64,000 nt of DNA. Origin: Acanthosepion esculentum (lineage: Eukaryota; Mollusca; Cephalopoda; Sepiida; Sepiidae). The notes beneath the pieces were generated by a model. It ran no database searches and was not told where the DNA came from. It was given only the letters and a program-made list of their open reading frames with translations. Both the position numbers and the translations under genes were made by a program. Shown here one piece after another: positions 46,700 to 57,524 of the stretch; positions within the stretch are counted from its first letter, which is position 1; each line of letters begins with the position of its first letter. The stretch is taken from positions 76,357,960-76,421,959 of the forward strand of contig OZ038485.1 in the NCBI GenBank assembly GCA_964036315.1, given 5' to 3'.

Positions 46700-48311
46700 A
46701 TCATACATGAATGCTACAGACCTTACATCTGCATAGTTTGAAGTGATGTGGAGACAGGAGATGCTCCCATTTTCGTACAGCCTCTATTATGGCTAGAGCT
46801 TCCTTCTCAACGATGCTATATCCATTTTCACTTGCATGGAGTGATCTTGATATGAATGCTATGGGCCTTCCATTTTGGCTAAGTACGGCAGATACAGCAT
46901 AGTCTGAAGCATCACAATCTAACTGAAGGGGTAGATTCTTATCAATAGCCCATAAGGTCCCTCTACACAGTTCCGATTTCAATGTATTAAATGCCTTAAG
47001 TGCCTTCTCTTCCAATGGGAACCGATCCGCTTTCACTAAGGGTTGTATTTTTTCTGAGAATTCAGGGATCCACTTAGTAAGCAAACATTCCCCTGATTCT
47101 CTTCAGACTGTTCATGTTTTTAAGTGGTGGTAGTTCCTGCAATGGCTTTATTCGTTCAGGGGCAGGCTTTATCTTCCCATTCCCTACACAATACCCTAAC
47201 GTATTTAATGTAGTTACTTTATTTATGGTTTTGGAAATATTCAAAGTCAAGTGTCTTTTCCTCACTACCCTCATAAAATTTTCCACATTGTTATCATGTT
47301 CCTCTTCTGTTTCACCTCCAATTATCACATTATCAAGATAGGGAATGTATTAGTCAGATTTTCTTCTTTTACAATTTCATTCATAGCACGTTGGAAAGCA
47401 GGGACACCATTAGTTACTGCAAATGGGAGACGGGTAAACTGAAAAAGTTGGCCATTTGCTTCAAAAGCACTATATTTCCTGTCAGATTGTTTGAGCTTGA
47501 TTTGATGGTAGGTACTTTTTAGATCGAAAGTTGAAAAGTATTTATACCTGGCAAGATTTGCAACCAGATCGGAAATTCTTGTTAATGGAAAAGCGTCTAG
47601 TTCTGTGTAGATATTTATGGTTTGGGAATAGTCCACACATAATCATTTTTTGTGTATTTTAGCTTCATCTTTAACTACTAATAATTGTATATGCCACGGT
47701 GAAATACTGAGTTCAATAATCCCATCTTCCAGAAGTTTGCTAATTTCCACAGCAATAAAATCAGAGTCCTCTTTACTAAAATATCTTGATTTCGTAGCAA
47801 TCGGTTTGCATTTAGCTGAAATTCCTGGTAACAAAGTTGGTTCAGCTATATCAGCAGCTTCCAGGGCAAGACAGGCACCCGTGCCTTTCACAAGAAGTTC
47901 CGGTAAATAACTGCCATATTCAAACGGGACCTTAAGATGTTGGGATTGAAATTCCCGTCCAAGAACAACATCACAACAGAGGTCCTTCATAATAGTCAAA
48001 GGAACGGAAGTATATAATTTATCGTTAAGACCTAGTTTTAAATCGACTACTGCAAATCCATTAGACCGGCTATTAATACTTTTCTGGGCCATACTTACTT
48101 TTTTTGATAAGGGAAAAATCCTCAGAGACAATAAATCCACCACTTTTTTGCTGATAAAATTTTCAGAAGCACAAGAATCTATCAGGGTATTGAAGGTTCT
48201 ATTTTTAACCATGACGAAAGTAGCAGCATGGGAAAGTCCCACTGGTACATTAGTAGTGTTTACAGAAATACAAGAAGCTGAATTAGTTGTCATATTTGAT
48301 GACCTACACAT
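46700..48311 (-). pseudogene. protease / reverse transcriptase / RNase H remnant of element B
   Basis: The protease has TLIDSCASENFIS (about 48190), with Cys where Gly is usual in the D-S/T-G motif. RT starts with LLEDGIIELSISPWH, is stopped at about 47643, and resumes with YFSTFDLKSTYHQIKLK and FTRLPFAVTNGVPAFQRAMN. Its catalytic box is YLDN at about 47335. GKIKPAPERIKPLQELPP follows. RNase H carries LQLDCDASDYAVSAVLSQNG and IVEKEALAIIEAVRKWEH. Frame changes occur near 47640, 47330 and 47080. Asn in YxDN may be a lineage trait rather than damage; I recall it in related elements but cannot check. Confidence 0.88.
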
Positions 48312-49127
48312 TTTTTGGTAATGTCCCTGCTTATCACAGCGATGGCAAATTACGTCACGTGCTGGGCAAATGGATTGCTTATGGTAAGGTATAATACCAC
48401 AGAAAAAACAAGCTTTCTTACCAGTGTTATTATTTGAAGCTGTAGTGGAAGTCTTCTTACAAGAATTGTTATATCTTTGGTTGAATGTGGCAGCGACAAC
48501 AGTTTGATTATTTTTTTCTTTGCTACTACTGCCTGTCGAGTCGCCACGTGGTCTCCTGTTGTTAATGACGGCAATGGCTGAATTGGAGGGAGAAACGCAA
48601 GCCGCATTATTTTTCTGGGCTAAATCCAGTGTTAGTGCTTGTTCGTGAGCTGTCTGCAGCTCAAAGTTTTTATTTTCCAGTAATCTCTGTCAGATTGCTG
48701 GTGATGATATCCCACAAATGAAAGCATCTCTCACAGCTTCATTGCCGACTTGCTTAGCCATTCTGTCCTTGAAGTTGCAGTCTCGCCTTAATTTTTCGAG
48801 ACTTTGGAAAAAATCCTCAATCGATTCATCTTGTCTTTGCTTCCGTGTGGCCAGTAGATGGCAGGCAAAGACTTCATTCGGTTTTTCAATGAATATTGAG
48901 TCCAGTCGATTTAGTGCCGATTTGATATCTTCGCAGGATTCAATGAATTCGAAAGCTGTAGGACTTACACAGCTTATCAATGCCCGTAGTTTGTTGGGGA
49001 TTCTGTCTTGGTAGTCATCTAAATAGTTGGTGAATATAGTACACCAGTGCCACCATTCTCTGTCCGCATGTGTTGAATTTGGGGCGATATCCTAAATTAT
49101 AGCCAAAACTTGATACAGACTCCGACA
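48310..49127 (-). pseudogene. gag remnant of element B with two zinc knuckles
   Basis: A first ATG at 49127 gives MSESVSSFGYNLGYRPKF, soon lost by a frame shift near 49090. The main capsid-like part (48980-48690) holds FIESCEDIKSALNRLDSIF and QRQDESIEDFFQSLEKLRR, the conserved Gypsy gag pattern. After a stop and a Ser/Thr-rich link come CFFCGIIPYHKQSIC and CHRCDKQGHYQKMC; the latter is a textbook C-x2-C-x4-H-x4-C nucleic-acid-binding knuckle. At least two frame changes are present. Confidence 0.88.
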
Positions 49128-49160
49128 TGGCGCTTTATAAGATATTTTTGCCAAATAAAT

Positions 49161-49344
49161 TGTCAAGAATGAAGACTGAGACTCGGAAGATAAGTTAATC
49201 CAAGCTTTATTCGGCAAAATACAAGCAGGGTTCACATCCCGTGCGCCCAATATTCTCGAATATGACTGTCGTAATCCAGAGAAAGGGCCGTAAACGAATA
49301 TGGTGCCGTAAAGGAGTCTTACAGTCAATCTCTTATTTACGACA
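49161..49344 (-). repeat. 5' LTR of element B
   Basis: Plus-strand form starts TGTCAAGAATGAAGACTGAG and ends TTATTTACGACA; both ends fit TG...CA. Confidence 0.95.
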
Positions 49345-49369
49345 ACATGCATCAATTTATAAATTTTTA

Positions 49370-49720
49370 TTTTTTTAAATGCCATGTCCCTTTTAGATGC
49401 AGGTGATCATGGCTCTCCACAGATTCTTTTTTTATTATTATTTATGAATTGCTATGATTTTTTTAGAAAGATAGTGAAGTGATTTCTTGTTACCTTTTCT
49501 CTGGTTTTGGATTCAGAGTAGAGTGGTTACTAGAGGGCCCAATTTACCCTGCTAGTTAACCCAAAGCTAGTGGGAAGAAATGATGGATTTACACACTTCT
49601 CAAAGTCATTATAGTTTGAAATGAATGCAGTAGGTGAGGCTGGAATTTGAACTCAATCTGCTGATTCTATTTTCCATGCTGATAACTGTTATGTTACCTG
49701 TGCATTTGTAATTACTGTAT
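49370..49720 (+). repeat. dispersed repeat R-B, copy 2
   Basis: Aligned with 57525-57840 from AATGC(C/T)ATGTCC and GATCATGGCT(C/G)TC onward, and with 35040-35320 further in (TGAATTGCTATGATTT, GATAGTGAAGTGATTTC). It starts some 25 bases after element B, so B probably inserted at or near its edge. Confidence 0.65.
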
Positions 49721-50460
49721 ACATACACCAATTAAATTTACATAGTGAAATTTGACAGAATCAAACTTCATTTGATTTGTGTCACTAAGAAGATATCCCA
49801 GGCAAGTATAAATTTAATAGTTTAAAATTCTTAGGGTTTCTTTCAAAAATTTCAATTACTGATTATATTGAAGAACATTCAGAAGTCAGCAAGAATTTAA
49901 ATTAATAGAATCTTTCATTTTATCTCATCAATTTGATACAAATCACAAGGAAATGGAAATTAAATTCATTTTACTGAAAAAGGAGAAATTTCACATTATC
50001 TTTATCAAATTGTTTGCAATATTTCAACTAGAAATTTTTGATCTATCACCAAATAATAGACAATTAACAGTGGATTTACAAACATGCATGTCAATTTCTT
50101 GCACATAAGTTTTTATATTTTTTTTCATTAAGTATAGAAACATATATAATTTTAGTTTAACCACAAGCAGCAGCAGTGCTACCATGGTAATAATGTTTTC
50201 CATAGATTTTCTATTTTTTATTTTTCATAAAGAGTTGAATTTTAACAAGGAGACTAAAAAAAAACATAAACATCGAACTTGGTTTTCACAAATTTCATCT
50301 TACATATTTTGTTCAGATAGTGTCATGTTAATCACAATCTTAGCTGTAAAGTGCATCTTACAACCAAATAGAAATTTAAAAATAAATTGTAAATGTATAA
50401 AATTTTATATTTACTTATCATTGTTAACATCTCTATACTATTTTGTTACAATTTGTTGAT
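49720..50460. other. AT-rich sequence, no gene seen
   Basis: The open frame at 50184-50459 is Phe/Ile/Lys-rich, as expected by chance in this composition. Confidence 0.5.
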
Positions 50461-50469
50461 TCAAATATA

Positions 50470-51680
50470 TAGAGTGAGCAAAAAAATGAGCCACTTAGGT
50501 AAAAAAAAATCAATTTGCTTACTATTTACTAAGCTCTAAGTATCCAACAAACTACTTTCAGGAGTAGTATCTGTGGTCATTCAGTACTGTAATGCAAGTC
50601 ATATTCACTTGAACTCAGTACAAAGGGAGATCAGATCTAAAATCATTGTGATGTGGAAAATAAAGCATGTAAAAATTATGAGCCACTTGATGTCCCTTAA
50701 GATGAACATCATCCCAGATTAAGATGTATATAGAAATTTCTTATATTTAATAATCAAATGCAGGTTGCTTAAAGTCTGGAGCCTTCAACTTGTCTTTTTA
50801 ACTTAGTTGATTTAAATTTTAAAGTGGGAAGGAGATGAAAATTATTGAAATTTCACAAAGAATGAGTCAATGTGAAATCACTAAGGAGCTTTGAATATCA
50901 AGGCATGCTGACCAAATCACCCAGTAGAAACATGCTGATGATGGGTGATTTTTGGATATGAAAAAGACTGGTAGACTTCATACAATAAGAAGGAGACTAT
51001 ACAAAAGTAATCTAAATGGCTGCATTGCAGCAAGAAAAACAAAACAAAAAAACATTAATAATGAAAAAGAAATTGAATAGAACAAAAACACTGGGCAAAA
51101 ATCATCTGTTATGGGAAAATAAAACATATGGTGAAAGCAAAATAGAACTGCATTCCAATGTAAGAATATATGTCCAAAGATCAACTGGTACAAGAAACAA
51201 TCCAAAATATGCAACAAAGTAAAATTCAGTGGTGAGGTTTGAGGTAACATCAAAAGTAATGGTACATGAAAGTTGATAAAAATCAATGGAACACTGAACA
51301 GTAAAAAATATATTGCTTTGCTAAAGTCCCACCTATTACCAGATATAGTGAAGGGGAAATATTCTGCCATGATGGATCCCCTTGTCATACATCACATATA
51401 AAAAATATGTTTCTCACTGATGAAGACATTGTAGTGTTACAAGATTGGCTTGCCCAAAACCCTGACCATAACATAATTGAACCTTTTTGGAGAGAGTTGA
51501 AAATTTGTTTGTATAATAGAAAGCTAAAGAACCTGTGAGAGTTTTGGACTTAATGTCTATGGGAATGGTAAAACATTCCTGATGAAACAATTTTTAACTT
51601 GTATTCCTTGATTCCATATTAAGCTGAGGCTGTAGTTCATGCCAGTGGGAGTCATATTAAATAGTGATTATGACTTTTGA
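50470..51680 (+). pseudogene. Tc1/mariner-type transposon remnant with dead transposase
   Basis: From about 50830 the plus strand, with frame changes, encodes IIEISQRMSQCEITKEL (helix-turn-helix part) and KTGRLHTIRRRL. The catalytic-domain parts follow: NKTYGESKIELHSNVRIYVQ, RNNPKYATK, NSKKYIALLKSHLLPDIVKG, and DWLAQNPDHNIIEPFWRELK with the last acidic residue. It ends in IPDETIFNLYSLIP and EAVVHASGSHIKY. That is the layout of a DD34E Tc1 transposase of about 340 residues. Many stops. The left flank has TGAGCCACTTAGG that could be an inverted-repeat end; no clear right partner. Confidence 0.78.
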
Positions 51681-51811
51681 TGTTCCTAAACATATAAATA
51701 AATTTATTTTATGCAATTTTAGTTTCTCATCCAACAATAAATGTAGTTAATTCTCCATTTTCTCTACAACTTTTGCATGCCTTATTTTTGGTATGACAAT
51801 GCATTCAAGTC

Positions 51812-52330
51812 TACAGTGGAACCTTGGTTATTGAATGATTCAGTTATCATTCACTTTTTTGGTGAAAATATCTCTGAAATTGCACACCTCAGTTTTCAAG
51901 TAAAGAAATCCATTCATTGCAAATCTGTACATTGCTGTTTGCTTGCTGCCACATGACTTCCCCAAGCCAAGCTCACACACAAAGCATCACATATGTGCAT
52001 GTCTCTTTCTGCCTTTGTCTCTCAATAAGTAAGCATCTCACTTAGCATTAGTCTGAAAATGTTCATTTTAAATAGTGTTTTAGTTAAATAAACTACCATT
52101 GATCCAAAGAAAGTCTGGGTGTGTCTTTGGAGCAATCATTGAGCTTAGATGTGAGTGGACAGTATGTGGAGGACCATAGGGAAGAATTGGACCACTGAAA
52201 TGTGACAAGGCATTGTCACATTTCAGGCAAATTTCAAAGTGAAGACAAAAACAAACCTCTCTGGACAGGTTTTTAGTGAGAGAAGGATCCAATCAGTCTC
52301 AGGTAGGTTTTAGTGGCACGACAAGACAGG
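51812..52330. mobile_element. possible pogo/Tigger-like element end
   Basis: CTACAGTGGAACCTTGGTTA (51812-51831) closely follows the pogo/Tigger inverted-terminal-repeat consensus, and CACCTCAGTTTTCAAGTAAA further in fits the same subterminal pattern. No matching right end or transposase frame was found; a 13-base perfect inverted repeat lies inside at 52196-52225. It may be truncated or a short derivative. Confidence 0.45.
52196..52225. repeat. 13-bp perfect inverted repeat
   Basis: TGAAATGTGACAA and its exact complement flank GGCA. Confidence 0.95.
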
Positions 52331-52339
52331 AAAAGGTAA

Positions 52340-53670
52340 ATAACCCCAGAAAAAGCCTTACCTGAAATCTCTATGGAGGATGTATTCCCTTTCCAAATAA
52401 TAACTCCTCTCCTCTCTCTGCCTCCTCACTCTCTTACACCAACAAGAGTCTTCAATAAAGTTAAAGTGAATTTAAATGTTCATTTATTCTATTTATCACC
52501 TATCATAAGTTGGTCATGTTTGCACAAGAATAAATTACAAACCAATATAGAAGCTAAAAGTTATGACATTTCATTAATATATTTGAGACCATCACTAAAT
52601 TATTTGTTAACTGAAGTGTTTTACTATTGATGTAGAATTTACAAAATTAGAAGAAAAATTGAATTGTCTACTATTATAGTACAGAAGACAAGAAAAATTT
52701 GGATGACTTGTAAGCACAGAGAAACGAACCACAAGAAATATAATGTAGTTCAGTTCAAGTTAGTGTTTCTTGAAAATTTCTAAAGTAGTACTACCATTCA
52801 CAACAGTTGGGATCTATTAAATATAGAGAGCCTTTCAATTCAATATTTCCTATTATCTTATTTTCTTATTTACAGGTAAACAATAAAAAGTGGAAATACA
52901 TCATTTATGCTGAAAAACCTCTTTAAAACATTACTGTATGAACATGGCTGAACAAATAGAACTTTGCCAAACTGAATTTAGTAGGAAACTTTTACTATAT
53001 ATATCTTGTGTATTATGTTTCTTTTCAATTATAATAATTGGATTTTCCCTTGTAGGAAGTTAGCATTGATAGAGCTATATATACCAAATAACAAGTGTAT
53101 CTCTCTAATAGAAATGATTTTGAAAAGCATGACATAGTTCTGTTCTTTTATTTTTAACTAATTAATCATTCAGTGAATACCTACTACAGAAACCCAATAC
53201 TACTTGAGTTTATAGTTTTTAGATATAAAATGTAAGGAATTTTAGAAACTTCTTTTTCTAATTTTCTAATTATTTTTCTCTGGATGCAAATAATTTACAA
53301 AGTGACTGAGTCAATAATGAGGGAGAAAGAAAAACAAATTATTTTTTTTTTGCTAAGAAAACTTGGAGCTTTCTAGCAGCTACTTTAAATGTAATAGAAT
53401 TTGAGTAAATTTACAGTATCAAGATACTGGTTCAAACGTCATAAAATTTCTTATATAGACATAAAAGTCTTAAGCAAAAATGATAATTCAGTTGATGACA
53501 AATGACAATTCAGTTTATGCAACCAGAGTCAAGAAATGTCACTCAAAGCTGAGATCAGAAAATAATAATACCCATCTCCTTCATTCAAGCAATCTGGTAA
53601 TGACTTACAAAAAAATTAAACAGGTCTTTACCAAGTGAGAAAATGCAGTATTCTACTAACAATAAAACTT
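52340..53670. other. AT-rich sequence, no gene seen
   Basis: Short open frames only; no splice-bounded conserved segment. Confidence 0.5.
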
Positions 53671-54273
53671 AGTACCGTAAGTCATTCCTATCCCCCAGTA
53701 CCCTCAACTACTATAAGCCCTGCAACTATCCCAACTACACCCCTCTACTGTTTTGTTCTGTCATCGTTGTATATGTTATATGTAATAGGAGAAGGTAGGC
53801 TTTCCTACCGCCCGGTCTACACCTCTCCCCCTTCTATTGGACGCGAGTAGAGGCCCAAACCTTGTTTCATGTTTAGGAAGGGGTTCCCGGATCTCTCTCT
53901 CTCTCTCTCACTGGCCTCTGTACTGGTGCCGCTGTGTTTCTCCCGTGTTGCGCGCAGTCTGTGGCATTGCCTGTTCATTCTGAGGGTACACGGTTGACAG
54001 TTCCCTGGTTGCTGTTTCCGACTGGTAGTTAGGAGCCCTAACTCTTGCGTAGCATCTTGAGCGGCCGCTCTGATCAACAGTTGCATAATATCGGGGTGTC
54101 TGTAGTGCCATGTCGCACATGGATAGGTGTCCTTGCAGTCATCTCTGGTGGGCAACCCTAAGGCCACATTATGAATCAGGCTGTGCCAAACACCCTCTCT
54201 GTCCGTGTCATGGGTGTCAACCGTCGGCTTCCTTTAACTCAGGCCTTCTCTTTTTCCAAAACCAATTACCAAC

Positions 54274-56961
54274 ATGAATAACAAAAACCAGAAATACAAA
54301 CCTAAACCAGCCTTCCAAAAATCACCCAAACCTCTAAATATCTCCTTCTCCAACATCCGTGGCATTAGAACCAACTTCTGCAGCGTTGAGTCTTTCCTCA
54401 TTGCTAAGTGCCCGGATATACTTGCCCTGTGTGAGACCAATCTTGACTCCTCTATCCCTTCCTCTGATCTCTCGATCCCTGGATACCTCCCTCTCCTCAG
54501 AAAAGACTCTCTAACCTACATGCATGGCCTGGGTGTCTACGTCAAGGACCATCTCCCTCTGGCTAGAGAGACCTCTCTCGAATCGCCGGATCATTCATAC
54601 TTGTGTCTCCGGCTATCTCTTCTCAATGTTATAAGCTTTCTTTTCTTCCTCTACCGCTCTCCATCCTCTCAGGACTGTGGGATACTCGATGTCATTTCTG
54701 ACAGCATAGATAGGGCCCTCTCTGTCCATCCGTACGCTCACATATTTGTGTTTGGTGATTTTAACACCCATCACAACCAGTGGCTAAAGAACGCTACCAC
54801 TGACCTCGCTGGCATACATACTCTCAACTTTTCAATCTCTCAATCCCTCACCCAGATAATCGATTTCCCCACGCGTTTTTCCTACAATCGTAACTGTAAG
54901 GCCTCACTCCTCAACCTGTGTTTTACCGCCATCCCTGAGTCTTGTAGTGCCACGCAGCTTTGTCCTATCGGTAACTCCGATCATGCTGTCGTGTCTGTTA
55001 GCATCTCCTTCAGCCCCACCCCCTGCAAAGAGCCTCCTACCACCAGAACCACATTCTGCTACCAACGGGCTGACTGGGTTTCGTTTCGTGACTTCCTCCG
55101 TGATGTCCCCTGGGATGCTGTATTTAAGCTCCCCACTCATGATTGTGCTTCTGAGTTCTCTTCCTGGATTAAAGCCGGTATCGAAGCTTTCATCCCCTCC
55201 AGGAAATTCAAGGTCAAACCGCGCTCCTCCCCCTGGTTCACAGCTGCTTGCTCAGCCGCCATTGCCCATAGGAACCACTTCTTACACCGTTTTCGTAGTG
55301 ATATGTCCGACTCCAACAGACGTCTATTTACCTCTGCACGCAATGAGTGTAAGCGTACCCTCGACAATGCCAAGTCACTATTTGCAGCTCGGATGAAGGA
55401 ACATATTGCATCCCGCAAATTTGGCTCCAAGGACTATTGGCGCCTCTGCAAGAGTGTTCTGAATAGTAACAAACCCTCCATTCCTCCCCAGTTCAATCAG
55501 TTTGAGGTCTTGACCACCTCTGCCGACAAGGCCGAATGCTTCGCTCGGAAGTTTTCTTCCAATTCTACGCTTGACTCTTCTGGGGTACCCTTGCCCGATT
55601 TCCCTCCCAGAACTGAGGCCCTCCTGGACGGCTTGCACATAACCCCGTCGTCGGTACTGGGCATTATTTCTAACTTAGATCACCACAAGGCTACCGGTGG
55701 CGACGGAATACCAGCCATTGTCCTGAAGAAATGCGCACCTGAACTGGCACCTGCCCTCTCTAAATTGTACAACCGCTGCCTCAAGGAGTCCTCTTTTCCT
55801 GACTGCTGGAAGTCCTCTACCATTGTTCCTGTCTTTAAGAACTCTGGCGACCCCTCCAACCCTTCTAATTACCGTCCTATCAGTCTCCTTCCCCTCTTCG
55901 GCAAAGTCTTTGAGGCCATTATCAACGCCGAAGTGATTAATCACCTGATATCCCACGATCTGCTCTCAGACAAGCAGTATGGTTTCCGCTTTGCCCGATC
56001 TACTGCCAATGTGCTTACGGCCATTACTGAATTTGTCTACCAAGCTATCCATAATAACGGCGAAGCTTGTGCCGTGGCCCTTGACATCTCCAAAGCATTT
56101 GATAGGGTTTGGCATGCCGGCCTCCTTCGCAAGCTCCAGGGTTATGGTATCACAGGTCGATTGTTTGACCTAATTCATTCGTTTCTGTCAAACCGGGATT
56201 TGAAGGTTGTTCTCAGTGGATTCATCTCCAACTCCTATCCGACTAACGCTGGTGTTCCTCAAGGCTCCATCCTTGGCCCTACTCTATTCATCATATTTAT
56301 AAACGACCTTCCTGACACCATAGACTCCCAAGTCAGTATCTACGCTGACGACACTACTATTTACTCCTGCCTCAAACACAAATCTAGTGAGGCGGACAAA
56401 ATTAACCTGGCAGCTCAAATTGAAAAGGACCTCCAATCGGTTGTGGACTGGGGAGAGAAATGGATGGTCAACTTTAACGCCTCTAAAACAAAACTGCTCT
56501 CCATTAACCACCACAAGGACCCATCCCTGCATCCCATTAGAATGTCTGAGGACCAACTTCTCGAGAGCTCCTCTCTGCGGCTGCTCGGTCTCACGCTGTC
56601 CGCTGATCTGAGATGGAACAAATACATCGAGTCAGTTGCATCATCCACTGCAAGAAAAGTTGGTTCCCTGTGCCGAGCTAGGAAATTCTTCTCCCCAGAA
56701 TCGATCCTCCAAGTCTATAAATCTACCATTCGCCCTTGCATGGAGTATTGCTGCCATTTATGGTCTGGGGCCCCTGCTGGTTGCCTCAGGGTTCTTGATA
56801 AGATCCAGAGACGGATATGCAATGTGATTGGTCCTGACCTGTCATCTCGTCTGCAGTCGCTCTCTCACAGACGCGATGTTGCATCACTCTGCCTTTTCTA
56901 CAAGTACTTTCACGGTAATTGCTCCAAGGAGTTGCTTTCGCTTGTCCCTAGGCCTCATTAA
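54274..56961 (+). CDS. LINE ORF: APE-type endonuclease plus reverse transcriptase, prematurely stopped
   Basis: 895 codons. It starts at an ATG 39 bases after an in-frame stop. The endonuclease (about residues 20-245) has SNIRGIRTNF (N27), CETNL (Glu54), FVFGDFNTHHNQW (Asp162, Asn164) and NSDHAVV (His237), all residues of the nicking site. The reverse transcriptase (about 500-760) has NYRPISLLPLFGKVFEAI (532), ALDISKAFDRVWH (604), NAGVPQGSILGP (660) and YADDTT (690). A C-terminal helical region has YCCHLWSGAP and DKIQRRICNVI. The protein would nick target DNA and copy the element's RNA there. The frame stops at TAA 56959-56961, but an open frame continues for 66 codons to TGA at 57160-57162. 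Sibling fragments encode Glu at this position. The catalytic domains are intact. Confidence 0.95.
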   Translation: MNNKNQKYKPKPAFQKSPKPLNISFSNIRGIRTNFCSVESFLIAKCPDILALCETNLDSSIPSSDLSIPGYLPLLRKDSLTYMHGLGVYVKDHLPLARETSLESPDHSYLCLRLSLLNVISFLFFLYRSPSSQDCGILDVISDSIDRALSVHPYAHIFVFGDFNTHHNQWLKNATTDLAGIHTLNFSISQSLTQIIDFPTRFSYNRNCKASLLNLCFTAIPESCSATQLCPIGNSDHAVVSVSISFSPTPCKEPPTTRTTFCYQRADWVSFRDFLRDVPWDAVFKLPTHDCASEFSSWIKAGIEAFIPSRKFKVKPRSSPWFTAACSAAIAHRNHFLHRFRSDMSDSNRRLFTSARNECKRTLDNAKSLFAARMKEHIASRKFGSKDYWRLCKSVLNSNKPSIPPQFNQFEVLTTSADKAECFARKFSSNSTLDSSGVPLPDFPPRTEALLDGLHITPSSVLGIISNLDHHKATGGDGIPAIVLKKCAPELAPALSKLYNRCLKESSFPDCWKSSTIVPVFKNSGDPSNPSNYRPISLLPLFGKVFEAIINAEVINHLISHDLLSDKQYGFRFARSTANVLTAITEFVYQAIHNNGEACAVALDISKAFDRVWHAGLLRKLQGYGITGRLFDLIHSFLSNRDLKVVLSGFISNSYPTNAGVPQGSILGPTLFIIFINDLPDTIDSQVSIYADDTTIYSCLKHKSSEADKINLAAQIEKDLQSVVDWGEKWMVNFNASKTKLLSINHHKDPSLHPIRMSEDQLLESSSLRLLGLTLSADLRWNKYIESVASSTARKVGSLCRARKFFSPESILQVYKSTIRPCMEYCCHLWSGAPAGCLRVLDKIQRRICNVIGPDLSSRLQSLSHRRDVASLCLFYKYFHGNCSKELLSLVPRPH

Positions 56962-57162
56962 TTTAAACGTCCTACGAGGCTGGCATCCCGTTCCCACCCG
57001 TTCACCATTGAAACTGTTAGATGTAGACGTCTCTTCTACTCCAATAGCTTCATGTCTCGCACATCTCGCCTATGGAACTCCCTTCCCTATTACTGTTTCC
57101 CTGACAAATACAATCTCCAACGGTTTAAGTGTAGCGTCAATCGTCATATCCAGTTGCCTTGA
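56962..57162 (+). pseudogene. lost C-terminal 66 codons of the LINE ORF
   Basis: In the same frame after the TAA the sequence reads FKRPTRLASRSHPFTI, then RLFYSNSFMSRTSRLW and FKCSVNRHIQLP before TGA. Fragments at 19.6 kb (FEFKFSARLAARSYYF), 37.2 kb (HEFKHATRLASQSHLF) and 13.1 kb match it and read through the stop position. The simplest reading is a GAA to TAA change in this copy. Confidence 0.85.
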
Positions 57163-57373
57163 TCTATCCACTTCCCTTCTCCACTTCCTTTCATCTTTCA
57201 TTCCTATCTGCTCTCGCTCCAAATCTTCTGTAACCCCCTTGCCTTGATCGACCCTCCGTCTTTCTCTTTCTCCACATCCTCTCCTTTACCACTCCTATCT
57301 GCTCTTCCTCCAACCCTTCTGTAACCCCATGTGTGATAGTGGCCTCCAGCCTTGCTTGGGGTTACGCTTAAAA

Positions 57374-57376
<3 letters not shown>

Positions 57377-57415
<39 letters not shown>
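57377..57415. repeat. microsatellite (AT)n in the LINE tail
   Basis: About 19 AT units sit between two CGCTTAAAAA motifs, so the tail seems to have been duplicated or expanded around the repeat. Confidence 0.95.
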
Positions 57416-57416
<1 letters not shown>

Positions 57417-57524
57417 GCTTAAAAAAAAAAAACTTATCCAATTTAGGAAAAGGGGGTTGTTTATATGCACAGCATTAAACGATTACAATATCAACGAGTT
57501 TCTTTTAGTGGGTGTTGTAAGTAA

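Larger units (their letters stand above)
45248..49344 (-). mobile_element. complete but inactive Gypsy-type LTR retrotransposon (element B)
   Basis: It is bounded by LTRs of 184 and 188 bases and flanked by the 5-base target duplication ACATG (45243-45247 and 49345-49349). On the minus strand it carries gag, two CCHC knuckles, protease, RT, RNase H, integrase and a polypurine tract in the usual order. It is about 4.1 kb, short for a Gypsy element. The LTRs differ at roughly a dozen positions plus a 4-base indel, so it is neither recent nor ancient. The lineage differs from element A: the polyprotein resembles the Gypsy group widespread in cnidarians, molluscs and fish, from memory. Confidence 0.96.
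53785..57430 (+). mobile_element. best-preserved LINE (non-LTR retrotransposon) copy
   Basis: A GC-richer block of about 3.6 kb in AT-rich DNA. It has a 5' region of about 490 bases with a CT run (53893-53909), a single long endonuclease/RT ORF, and a C-rich 3' UTR. It ends in CTTGCTTGGGGTTACGCTTA, a poly-A run and an expanded AT microsatellite. No ORF1 is seen, so the copy may be 5'-truncated or the family may have one ORF. Its 3' end is the same as that of at least nine other fragments in this window. The group looks jockey/CR1-like (APE endonuclease, no RNase H). Confidence 0.9.

Noticed and set aside
47326..47345. Treating YLDN as proof that element B's RT is dead
   Set aside because: The same residue is remembered in related elements; stops and frame shifts are the firm evidence of inactivity.
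49650..49670. tRNA gene suggested by TTTGAACTCA
   Set aside because: No A box or cloverleaf at the right spacing.
54904..56648. Several minus-strand frames inside the LINE ORF
   Set aside because: They are the complement of a GC-richer coding region; the plus-strand motifs explain the openness.
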